DNA of 5,319 nt from an uncultured Lachnospiraceae bacterium (lineage in GTDB: Bacteria; Bacillota_A; Clostridia; Lachnospirales; Lachnospiraceae): positions 1 through 5,319 of the forward strand of contig CADBNG010000425.1 in assembly GCA_902795985.1 (NCBI GenBank), in the 5' to 3' direction. A program made the position numbers and the translations under genes. The stretch's first letter is position 1. Each line of letters starts with the position of its first letter. Of this stretch, positions 1 to 5,319 are shown piece by piece. The notes under the pieces were generated by a model. The model made no database searches and was not told the origin of the DNA. It saw only the letters and a list, made by a program, of their open reading frames with translations.

Positions 1-629
1 GCAGCGGGCAGCGCCAGGAAGAAGTTGACTTTGAACTTATCCTTCATTTCCACGCCCTGCGTCCTTGTCGCGGCAATGGTGGTATCGGAAATAACGGAAA
101 GATTGTCCCCGAACATTGCTCCGCCGACGACCGATGCGATCACCAGCGGCATGGACATGCCTGTGGTTTTCACGATCTCCGCCGCGATCGGAACGATCAC
201 GGATATCGTCCCGACACTGGTCCCCATCGACATGGAGATCAGGCAGGCTATTACAAAGATTCCGGGAATCGCCAGATTGCTCGGGATGATATCCAGCATC
301 AGGTTCGCCGTGCTGGCCGCTCCGCCCGCTTCCTTCGCCAGGCCGGAAAAGGCGCCTGCCATCAGGAAGATGAACAGCATTATGGTAATGTTGTCATCAC
401 CGATCCCCTGGGCGCAGATGTGGATCTTTTCATTGAATTTCAGGTTCCGGTTCTGGGCAAACGCCACGATCAGCGCCAGCCCGAAGGCGATGACGACCGA
501 AATGACATAAAAGCCCATCTGGCCTTCGATCGGATTGATGTACTCAAAATAGATTCCGCTCCCCAAGTAGATAACCAAGAAGACAACGATTGGAAGCAGA
601 GCTTTTCCGTTCGGTTTCCGTTCTTCCAT
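1..629 (-). CDS. NhaC-family Na+/H+ antiporter, N-terminal 209 residues (cut by left window edge)
   Basis: This is a polytopic membrane protein, read from ATG at 629 and still open at base 1. Hydrophobic segments lie near residues 10-29, 39-58, 80-97, 120-150 and 160-175. Two stretches identify the family: SMSMGTSVGTISVIVPIA (residues 132-149) and GGAMFGDNLSVISDTT (169-184), followed by IAATRTQG. The GDN-S-ISDTT signature is typical of NhaC-type antiporters, which exchange Na+ for H+ across the cytoplasmic membrane; some relatives exchange organic substrates instead. The start is supported by an AAGGAG ribosome binding site about nine bases upstream. Family members are usually over 400 residues, so about half is missing here. 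Membership is well supported by the motifs, but the transported ion or substrate cannot be decided from this fragment. A 7-bp inverted repeat lies in its leader. Confidence 0.87.
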   Translation of the reverse strand, partial: MEERKPNGKALLPIVVFLVIYLGSGIYFEYINPIEGQMGFYVISVVIAFGLALIVAFAQNRNLKFNEKIHICAQGIGDDNITIMLFIFLMAGAFSGLAKEAGGAASTANLMLDIIPSNLAIPGIFVIACLISMSMGTSVGTISVIVPIAAEIVKTTGMSMPLVIASVVGGAMFGDNLSVISDTTIAATRTQGVEMKDKFKVNFFLALPA

Positions 630-649
630 TACGGGTTTCTCCTTCCTTC

Positions 650-679
650 GCAGGACGGGTGTTTCTCTGTTTGTCCTGC
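650..679 (-). promoter_or_regulatory. Inverted repeat in the leader of the antiporter gene
   Basis: A perfect 7-bp inverted repeat, GCAGGAC (650-656) and GTCCTGC (673-679), is separated by 16 bases. It lies just upstream of the AAGGAG ribosome binding site of the antiporter gene. It could be a protein-binding operator or an mRNA hairpin affecting translation or stability. Only the symmetry and position are seen; the function is inferred. Confidence 0.35.
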
Positions 680-710
680 AGACTGTTCCAGTGTACCACT
701 TTCTCCAAAG

Positions 711-760
711 CGGGAAAAGGGGACAGCTTCTCCTTTTCGTTCAAAAGAGACGCTGTCCCC
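711..760 (-). terminator. Candidate terminator hairpin downstream of the LRR protein gene
   Basis: The outer stem is nine perfect pairs, GGGGACAGC (719-727) with GCTGTCCCC (752-760). After one mismatch the stem continues with TCTC/GAGA and, past one bulged C, TTTT/AAAA, leaving a 5-base loop at 738-742. Read on the minus strand, the stem is followed by TTTTCCC, a short U tract. The element lies about 45 bases past the LRR gene stop and before the antiporter start, where a terminator is expected. The U tract is weak, so it may be a repeat element acting as a terminator rather than a dedicated one. Confidence 0.45.
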
Positions 761-767
761 CTTCCGG
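715..767. repeat. Solitary member of the GGGGAC...GTCCCC palindromic repeat family
   Basis: The element begins AAAAGGGGAC and ends GTCCCCCTTCCGG. These are nearly the same ends as the four tandem units at 4548-4754 (AAAAGGG(G)AC ... GTCCCCTTCGG). The interior is different and longer, and forms its own extended stem. Shared ends with variable interiors resemble dispersed REP/MITE-like elements. The kinship is judged by eye; the overlapping terminator role is listed separately. Confidence 0.5.
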
Positions 768-768
768 A

Positions 769-799
769 TCCGCATTTCCGATGCGGAAGATTCTTTTTT
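769..799 (+). terminator. Hairpin with T tract oriented to the plus strand
   Basis: A 7-bp stem, TCCGCAT (769-775) with ATGCGGA (781-787), encloses a 5-base loop and is followed on the plus strand by a run of six T at 794-799. This is terminator-like only for transcription towards higher coordinates, that is, antisense into the 3' end of the LRR gene. No plus-strand gene ends here. It may block antisense transcription, or be fortuitous. Confidence 0.3.
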
Positions 800-805
800 C
801 GCCGG

Positions 806-3800
806 TTATTTCACCTTAACGCTTTTTACCGCGCTCCAGGCGGAAGAATAGTTTTTGCCGTTTACAGTACGGTACGCCTTAACCTGTACATAATACGTCT
901 TGCCCGATTTCAGGCCAGTCAGCGTCTTCGACGCTGTCGATGACGAAACCGTGGTAACTCCTGAACTGAAATCTTTTTTCAGGCTGTACCGGATCTTATA
1001 ACCGGCGGCCTTGGAAATGCTTCCCCATTTCACCGTCGCCTTCTGCTTTGCCGTACTCTTCAGATAAGAAACAGCCGGACGGGATACGAAATAAGCGGTT
1101 GTTGATTTGGAAAGCGTGCTGCCGTATTTTGTATTATCGATCGTAACAAACGCCGTTACCTTATAGGTATACTTCTTTCCATTGGACTTCGCGCCGGTAT
1201 CCTTCCAGGAGACCGTGCTTCCGCTGCCGATGGTTCTGACCTTTGTACCGTCCCGGTAAATATAGTATCCGGAGGCTCCTGCCACTTTACTCCAGGAGAC
1301 TTTAACGCCGTCCGCCTGGTTCTCCGCCGACACGGAGGTCGTTGCTGCCGGAACCACTGTAACCGTAAGTTTTACGGAGGCTTTTTTATAATTCTTCGTC
1401 GCGGCTGCCGTTACCGTAATGGTCACCTGCCCCGCTTTCTTGCCCGTGATCTTTCCGGTGCTTCCGACCGTGGCAATTCCCGTATTCGAGGATTTATAGG
1501 TCAGCGCGGCGGACTCCTTCACGCCGCCGGTGCTGACCGTGACGGTTTTGCCGACCGCCACTTTGGAAGCGGACGCCTTGGCGGTGAGGCTCATCGAAGC
1601 CTGTTTGATCGTAAAGGTCTTTGTGAGAGTTCCGGAATAGTCTCCAATGCCGGTGATGATCACTTTCGCCGTTCCGGCATTTTTGTTATTGCTGTAGCTG
1701 ACCGTAAAATCCGTACCCTTGATCAGTTCCGTCCCATCGTGTTTTACCACCGGGACCGGCTTTTTCTCTTTTCCGTTATAAGTCTGGTCCGCAACGGTTA
1801 CCGTATAGGTATCATCCAGGACAAGAGGATCCAAAACCTCAAAAGCGATTCCGTTATCTGCGGCAAAGGTCTGCGCTGCAGATCCTCTGTATCCCCGGAT
1901 CGTCAGTCCGGTGATTTCCCTTAATCCGCAGGTCCGCTCAATACTCGTCACACTCTTCGGGATCTGAATCGTTTCCAGGCTGGTACAGCCGTCAAAAACC
2001 ATTTGCGGTATACTGCTTATGCCCTCTTCGATCACGACATCCGTCAGGCCGGTGCAGCCCTGGAATGCCATAACGGCAAGCGTTTCGACCGTTTCCGGGA
2101 TCCGAATCGTTTTCAGGCTTGTGCAATCCCCGAAAGCGCGCTTGTAGATTCCTTTTACGGAAGCCGGAAACTCGATCTCCCGCAGACTGCTGCAGCCGTC
2201 AAACATCCATGTGGAAACCGACGAAAGCTGATTGGAAAGCGTCACGCTCTCAAGGCCGGTGCAGTCGCTGAATGCCGAGTATCCGACTGCGGTTACCGAA
2301 TCAGGGATCACGAACGAACGAAGGCTTGTACAGCCTTCCAGGGCGCCGTTCCCGATCGAAGCGAGCTCATCCGGCAAATCCAGTTCCGCCAGGCTTACAC
2401 AGTTATTGAACACAAAATCCGGAAGCTGCGTCACGTCATCCGGAATGGATATGGCGGTAAGGGACGAACAGCCGGCGAAGGCGTTTTGGCCGATCTCTCT
2501 CACATTTCCGGGAATGATAATCTCCGTTACTGCCGAAAGACCGTAGAAGGCAGAACTGCCGATCTTTTCCAGACCTTCCGGAAGGGATACTTCATCGATT
2601 GATGTACTTCCGAAAGCCCAGGGAGCCGAGCAGGCTGTGCCCACTTCACTGTAAATCAGATTGTAATCGTTCATCTCGCCGCTCCCGGTGATCGAGAGAA
2701 GGTAACGGCCGGATCCTTCTTCTGTTTCCGTCAGTTCCCATGACAAATCCATGCCGCAGAAACCGGATGTCGGCGCCTCCAGAGGTACGAAAAGCATGTC
2801 TTTACTCGCGCACCATTGCTCAACCATTCCGCCCGGATAGGCATAGACTATTGTAATAAGGCGCCCATCATCCGGATCATACGCAAGGATCTGTTCTGTG
2901 AGATTGCAGTTGCTGCCTTCAAAACTGATTTCATGAACGGATGCATTATTCTGCTCCCCGCGAATGTCCGTCACACTGGCCGGAAGGACCAGCTTCCCGA
3001 TCTGAAGTCCGTCGAGGCAGCAGTAATTGAGCACCGCAACCCCATCCGGAACGACCAGGTCTTCCACGCTGTCATATCCAAGATAGCTCACCATCTGCAC
3101 GCCGCCGTATTCACTGTTCCACACCAGACATTCGTTCTCGACCCGAAGCCAATCTGATCCAGCCGGGAAACAGATCTCAAAATTCCGGCAGCCCTCAAAG
3201 GGATTTGTCGCCAGTGTTTTAAGTGTATCAGGCACCTCGACTAACGTCAGGGATGAGCATCCGTAAAATGCCATATACCCCAGCTCTGTGACTCCTCCCG
3301 GTATCACCACCTTGGTAATATCTTCATTTCCCCAGAAAGCGCTGTCGCCGATGACACGCACCGGAATTTCGTTGATTTCAGAAGGGATAAACAGCTCCGT
3401 ACTCTCTCCGGAATAACCGGTGATGGTCATATAATCCTCGCCGTCTTCATTGGTTCCTTTTTCATAAGCGTATCCGTCTTCCGTGGTCCCCATGCCGTTG
3501 CCTTTTGTTATGGAAACCAGGAAAGAACCGTCACCTGCATCTTCTTCATTAAGATACAGGCGGTAAACATATCCGGAATAGGCCGTAAAACTGTAGGTTG
3601 CCTCTCCTCCGTCTTCCTCGATATTGACCTCCCCGTCTGCGGCGCTGTACCACGATCCGCTTCCTTTCTCTCCGTATTCCGAAATATCAACCAGAACCAC
3701 GCATTCTTCTTCCGCCTGAATCGTCAGTTCATAGGATGCGGTTTCCGGAACCATAAAATAGACTTCCCCGGTTCCGGCAGCAAGCGGTTCGCTGTCCTGA

Positions 3801-4402
3801 TACAGGACAGCCGTACCTCCGATAATCTCGTCATTCGCATCCAGGACGATCCTCCCGGCTCCGGCAGAACCCTCGATCTCATCCCACTCGTCAGCAGTAC
3901 CATTAAAATAAACAATGCCCCAGTGTCCGATCCCTCCGACCTGTTCCAGCCCCGGGGAAAGGATCAGTTCGCTTAAGTTTCCGCAGGACGCAAAAGCGTC
4001 GTCTTCAATCACTTTTACGGACGACGGCACTTCATAACTGCCGTCAAAGCCGCAGCCCTTAAAAGCGCCTTCTCCGATCTGTTCCACAGTTTCGGCAAGA
4101 TCCGCCTCTCCCAGGTAATAGCACCCTGAAAAGGCATAATCCCCTATCGCCGTTACGCCGTCTCCGATTACGGCTCCGCTGATATCCTCCCGATATCCGT
4201 ACCACGGTTCGTCATATTCCGTATAATCCGTCATCGGTCCGGACCCGCTGACCGTCAGAACGCCGGTTTCATCGAGCGTCCAGGTCAGGTTTTCGCCGCA
4301 TTCCCCGGAAACGGGAAACGAAACGTCATCCGCAGAAGCAGGCACCGTGAATGTGGAAAGCGCCAGAATAATCGCGCAGATAATTGCAAAAGACCGTTTC
4401 AT
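806..4402 (-). CDS. Secreted BspA-like leucine-rich-repeat protein with MBG-like, Ig-like and two Fn3 domains (1198 aa)
   Basis: Start at 4402 is chosen because ATG there follows AAAGGAGA by about eight bases and opens a classic signal peptide (residues 1-24, basic MKR, hydrophobic core, cleavage after PASA). Upstream in-frame ATGs at 4426 and 4510 lack a ribosome binding site, and 4510 precedes the predicted promoter's -10 box. Domain order: header module (32-70); LRR block 1 (72-184) ending in a YFNGTADEW motif; a beta-rich insert (195-300) of uncertain family; LRR block 2 (345-541); second header (546-597); LRR block 3 (601-832), about ten 23-residue BspA units of the form IxIPxxVxxIGxxAFxGCxSL; a GYRGSAAQTFA cap (837-847); MBG-like domain (860-933); bacterial Ig-like domain (936-1016); two fibronectin type III domains (1018-1106, 1107-1198). 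No LPxTG, S-layer homology or dockerin motif is visible, so anchoring is unclear. Relatives are surface proteins linked to adhesion; ligand unknown. Confidence 0.9.
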   Translation of the reverse strand: MKRSFAIICAIILALSTFTVPASADDVSFPVSGECGENLTWTLDETGVLTVSGSGPMTDYTEYDEPWYGYREDISGAVIGDGVTAIGDYAFSGCYYLGEADLAETVEQIGEGAFKGCGFDGSYEVPSSVKVIEDDAFASCGNLSELILSPGLEQVGGIGHWGIVYFNGTADEWDEIEGSAGAGRIVLDANDEIIGGTAVLYQDSEPLAAGTGEVYFMVPETASYELTIQAEEECVVLVDISEYGEKGSGSWYSAADGEVNIEEDGGEATYSFTAYSGYVYRLYLNEEDAGDGSFLVSITKGNGMGTTEDGYAYEKGTNEDGEDYMTITGYSGESTELFIPSEINEIPVRVIGDSAFWGNEDITKVVIPGGVTELGYMAFYGCSSLTLVEVPDTLKTLATNPFEGCRNFEICFPAGSDWLRVENECLVWNSEYGGVQMVSYLGYDSVEDLVVPDGVAVLNYCCLDGLQIGKLVLPASVTDIRGEQNNASVHEISFEGSNCNLTEQILAYDPDDGRLITIVYAYPGGMVEQWCASKDMLFVPLEAPTSGFCGMDLSWELTETEEGSGRYLLSITGSGEMNDYNLIYSEVGTACSAPWAFGSTSIDEVSLPEGLEKIGSSAFYGLSAVTEIIIPGNVREIGQNAFAGCSSLTAISIPDDVTQLPDFVFNNCVSLAELDLPDELASIGNGALEGCTSLRSFVIPDSVTAVGYSAFSDCTGLESVTLSNQLSSVSTWMFDGCSSLREIEFPASVKGIYKRAFGDCTSLKTIRIPETVETLAVMAFQGCTGLTDVVIEEGISSIPQMVFDGCTSLETIQIPKSVTSIERTCGLREITGLTIRGYRGSAAQTFAADNGIAFEVLDPLVLDDTYTVTVADQTYNGKEKKPVPVVKHDGTELIKGTDFTVSYSNNKNAGTAKVIITGIGDYSGTLTKTFTIKQASMSLTAKASASKVAVGKTVTVSTGGVKESAALTYKSSNTGIATVGSTGKITGKKAGQVTITVTAAATKNYKKASVKLTVTVVPAATTSVSAENQADGVKVSWSKVAGASGYYIYRDGTKVRTIGSGSTVSWKDTGAKSNGKKYTYKVTAFVTIDNTKYGSTLSKSTTAYFVSRPAVSYLKSTAKQKATVKWGSISKAAGYKIRYSLKKDFSSGVTTVSSSTASKTLTGLKSGKTYYVQVKAYRTVNGKNYSSAWSAVKSVKVK
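1907..2602 (-). repeat. Tandem coding repeat: ~10 BspA-type LRR units (69-bp period)
   Basis: Residues 601-832 of the large protein form the most regular LRR block. Each unit has 23 residues ending in GC(T/S)(S/G)L or a near variant, with alternating I/L positions and a conserved AF before the GC. Units differ from each other at many positions, so the DNA repeat is diverged. The last unit is degenerate (SIERTCGLREI) and leads into the GY-GSAA cap, a common way for BspA repeat blocks to end. Confidence 0.8.
2612..2767 (-). other. Second copy of the 'CGxxLxW' header module
   Basis: Residues 546-597 (SGFCGMDLSWELTET ... LLSITGSGEMNDY ... APWAF) match residues 32-70 of the same protein (SGECGENLTWTLDE ... 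LTVSGSGPMTDY ... EPWYGY). Both copies sit directly before an LRR block. This shows that a header-plus-LRR unit was duplicated within the gene. The first copy lies at 4193-4309. The module recurs in clostridial BspA-like proteins; its function is unknown. Confidence 0.75.
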
Positions 4403-4418
4403 TCTCTGTTCTCCTTTT
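4403..4418 (-). promoter_or_regulatory. Ribosome binding site deciding the LRR protein start
   Basis: On the minus strand an AAAAGGAGA sequence is followed eight bases later by the ATG at 4402. The alternative in-frame ATG at 4426 has no purine-rich site before it. This fixes the start at the codon that opens the signal peptide. Confidence 0.8.
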
Positions 4419-4481
4419 GTGTTCATACGATTACCGTCATTTTCCTGATGAAAATCCCCAGGTAAACCTTCTGTCAGACAT

Positions 4482-4510
4482 ATTATATCATTGCCGAAAG
4501 AATCGAACAA
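4482..4510 (-). promoter_or_regulatory. Predicted sigma-A promoter of the LRR protein gene, extended -10
   Basis: On the minus strand a consensus TATAAT (4487-4482) is preceded by TGA, giving a TGn extended -10. A weak -35 candidate, TTGTTC (4510-4505), lies 17 bases upstream. The start of transcription would be near 4475, leaving a leader of about 73 bases. That leader contains a small hairpin (ATTTTC/GAAAAT, 4439-4455) of unknown relevance. Confidence 0.65.
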
Positions 4511-4547
4511 TCAATACCGGGCTTCCAGCGTAATATAACAGGCACTA

Positions 4548-4754
4548 CCGGGGCAAAAGGGGACGGAGGAGGGAGCGAAGGGGACTGTCCCCTTCGGTAC
4601 CGGGGCCAAAAGGGACGGAGGAGGGGCGAAGGGGACTGTCCCCTTCGGTACCGGGGTCAAAAGGGACAGAGGAGGAGGCGAAAGGGACTGTCCCCTTCGG
4701 TGCCAGGAGCAAAAGGGACGGAGGAGGGGGCGAAGGGGACTGTCCCCTTCGGCT
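4548..4754. repeat. Four tandem ~52-bp palindrome-bearing repeats
   Basis: Units lie at 4548-4599, 4600-4650, 4651-4702 and 4703-4754 (52, 51, 52 and 52 bp). Each runs: CCGGGG-like start, CAAAAGGG(G)AC, a purine stretch rich in GGAGG, then a palindrome with 10-bp arms CGAAGGGGAC/GTCCCCTTCG around a single T, then GG. The palindromes are at 4576-4596, 4627-4647, 4679-4699 (one mismatch) and 4731-4751. The array lies between the terminator of the iron-sulfur gene and the promoter of the LRR gene, so it is probably intergenic and little transcribed. Tandem duplication of a REP-like element is the best description; an attachment site or protein-binding array is not excluded. Confidence 0.85.
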
Positions 4755-4760
4755 CAAATA

Positions 4761-4792
4761 TGACAAAAGGCTGCCGCATTGCTGCGGCAGCC
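4761..4792 (-). terminator. Rho-independent terminator of the iron-sulfur subunit gene
   Basis: Read on the minus strand, a perfect 10-bp stem GGCTGCCGCA/TGCGGCAGCC with a GCAA tetraloop (4769-4792) is followed directly by TTTTGTCA. It begins about 28 bases after the stop codon at 4821. Strong stem, stable tetraloop and correct orientation make this a confident call despite the short T run. Confidence 0.88.
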
Positions 4793-4820
4793 CTCCTGAT
4801 TGCTGTTGGAATTCCGAAGA

Positions 4821-5319
4821 TTATTCCTTCTCTAAATAAGTGATTCCCACATAGTGGTCATGATCCGTCTTCTCGCCCTTGTAAACCGCTGTCTTGAATC
4901 CCGGGAAGGAGATCTCAACAGTCCAGCTCTTGCCTTCGGGCAGATCTTCGAATTCATAATCGCCGGCCCAGTTGGTCTCGGTCTCGCAGGATTCGCCGGT
5001 CTCTTCGTTGGTCAGTTTGACCTTGGCGCCGATGCAGACTTCTTCCAGCTCTTTCGGATACGCGACGGTTCCGGCCAGGAACTTCTGGGGAACATTGAGA
5101 TGGACAACGTTTCCGCCGGCCTTCTCAAGACCCTTCAGAGGAGTGACCTTGTTGGCGGCGATCAGCTTGGAGATGGTGCTCTCCGGATCCGCAAGATCGC
5201 CGAAGACCAGTGCCTGGTTCGGGCAGGCTTCCACGCAGCGGGGCTCGAATCCCGGATACTCCGGATCATCAAGAAGCTCTGCGCACATCGTGCACTTCTG
5301 CGGAAGCTGAAGCGCTTCA
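4821..5319 (-). CDS. 4Fe-4S electron-transfer subunit with Cna-B-like C-terminal domain, transhydroxylase-like (C-terminal 165 residues)
   Basis: The reading frame is open to the right edge of the window, so the ATG at 5288 is internal and not the start. In the visible part, KCTMC (residues 8-12) followed 15 residues later by CVEACP (28-33) forms a 4Fe-4S site of the DmsB/HycB-like ferredoxin family. NQALVFGDLADPES is the usual sequence after the last cluster motif. Residues about 80-164 (AGTVAY ... VKLTNEETGE ... GDYEFEDLP ... YTV-like SWTVEISFPGF) look like a Cna-B/transthyretin-like beta domain. Such a tail is known in the small subunit of pyrogallol-phloroglucinol transhydroxylase, a molybdopterin enzyme. 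The protein would pass electrons to or from a molybdopterin catalytic subunit, expected just outside the window. Substrate is unknown; related enzymes act on phenolic rings. The N-terminal clusters are not in view. Confidence 0.82.
   Translation of the reverse strand, partial: EALQLPQKCTMCAELLDDPEYPGFEPRCVEACPNQALVFGDLADPESTISKLIAANKVTPLKGLEKAGGNVVHLNVPQKFLAGTVAYPKELEEVCIGAKVKLTNEETGESCETETNWAGDYEFEDLPEGKSWTVEISFPGFKTAVYKGEKTDHDHYVGITYLEKE

Noticed and set aside
544..744. A 66-residue minus-strand frame covering the antiporter leader and start
   Set aside because: It overlaps the well-supported antiporter start in another frame, includes hairpin sequence, and resembles no known protein.
25..851. 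Plus-strand frames opposite the antiporter gene and across the gap
   Set aside because: They are antisense to a clearly recognisable membrane protein or run through hairpins; no ribosome binding sites or conserved motifs are seen.
1739..3157. Several plus-strand frames of 60-200 codons opposite the LRR gene, including 2003-2602
   Set aside because: They are shadows of the repetitive LRR coding sequence, whose codon bias suppresses antisense stops, and show no domain-like sequence.
4403..4510. N-terminal extension of the LRR protein to ATG at 4426 or 4510
   Set aside because: Neither codon has a ribosome binding site, the extension would bury the signal peptide, and the 4510 ATG lies upstream of the predicted transcription start. 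The ATG at 4402 has a strong site.
4548..4754. CRISPR array
   Set aside because: The units are contiguous with no unique spacers, and there are no cas genes in the window.
4545..4766. A 73-residue minus-strand reading frame through the repeat array, with recurring KGTVPF/GTEGDSPL peptides
   Set aside because: It is a translation of the palindromic DNA repeat, has no ribosome binding site, and would run across the promoter-proximal intergenic array. Repeat translation explains its Pro/Ser/Leu pattern.
5286..5288. ATG at 5288 as the true start of the iron-sulfur subunit
   Set aside because: It falls inside the CxxC cluster motif (KCTMC), the frame stays open to the window edge, and no ribosome binding site precedes it.

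Overview
The window reads as chromosomal DNA of an anaerobic, probably gut- or rumen-associated Firmicute (Clostridia). This is inferred from moderate GC, strong AAGGAG-type ribosome binding sites, a large clostridial BspA-like leucine-rich-repeat surface protein, an NhaC-family antiporter and an anaerobic molybdopterin-oxidoreductase iron-sulfur subunit. No species can be named from the sequence alone.

All three genes lie on the minus strand, so the window is read from high to low coordinates. At 4821-5319 is the C-terminal end of a 4Fe-4S electron-transfer subunit. It carries a Cna-B/transthyretin-like tail of the kind known from pyrogallol-phloroglucinol transhydroxylase, and ends in a clear rho-independent terminator (4761-4792). 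The 418-bp gap that follows (4403-4820) holds four tandem ~52-bp units, each built around a ~21-bp palindrome (4548-4754), and then a promoter with an extended -10 box (4482-4510). That promoter drives the dominant feature, an 1198-residue secreted protein at 806-4402. It has a signal peptide, three BspA-type LRR blocks, a duplicated 'CGxxLxW' header module, an MBG-like domain, a bacterial Ig-like domain and two fibronectin type III domains. Its stop is followed by two hairpins, one of which (715-767) shares its ends with the tandem palindromic units upstream. An NhaC-family antiporter starts at 629 and runs off the left edge.

The three genes look like separate transcription units, each divided from the next by hairpins, rather than one operon. 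No shared pathway is evident: they are a redox enzyme subunit, a surface/adhesion protein and a membrane ion antiporter. The most unusual feature is the palindromic repeat family (AAAAGGG(G)AC ... GTCCCC(C)TTC(C)GG), which occurs on both sides of the LRR-protein gene and looks like a dispersed REP-like element. No tRNA, rRNA, CRISPR array or transposase gene was seen.
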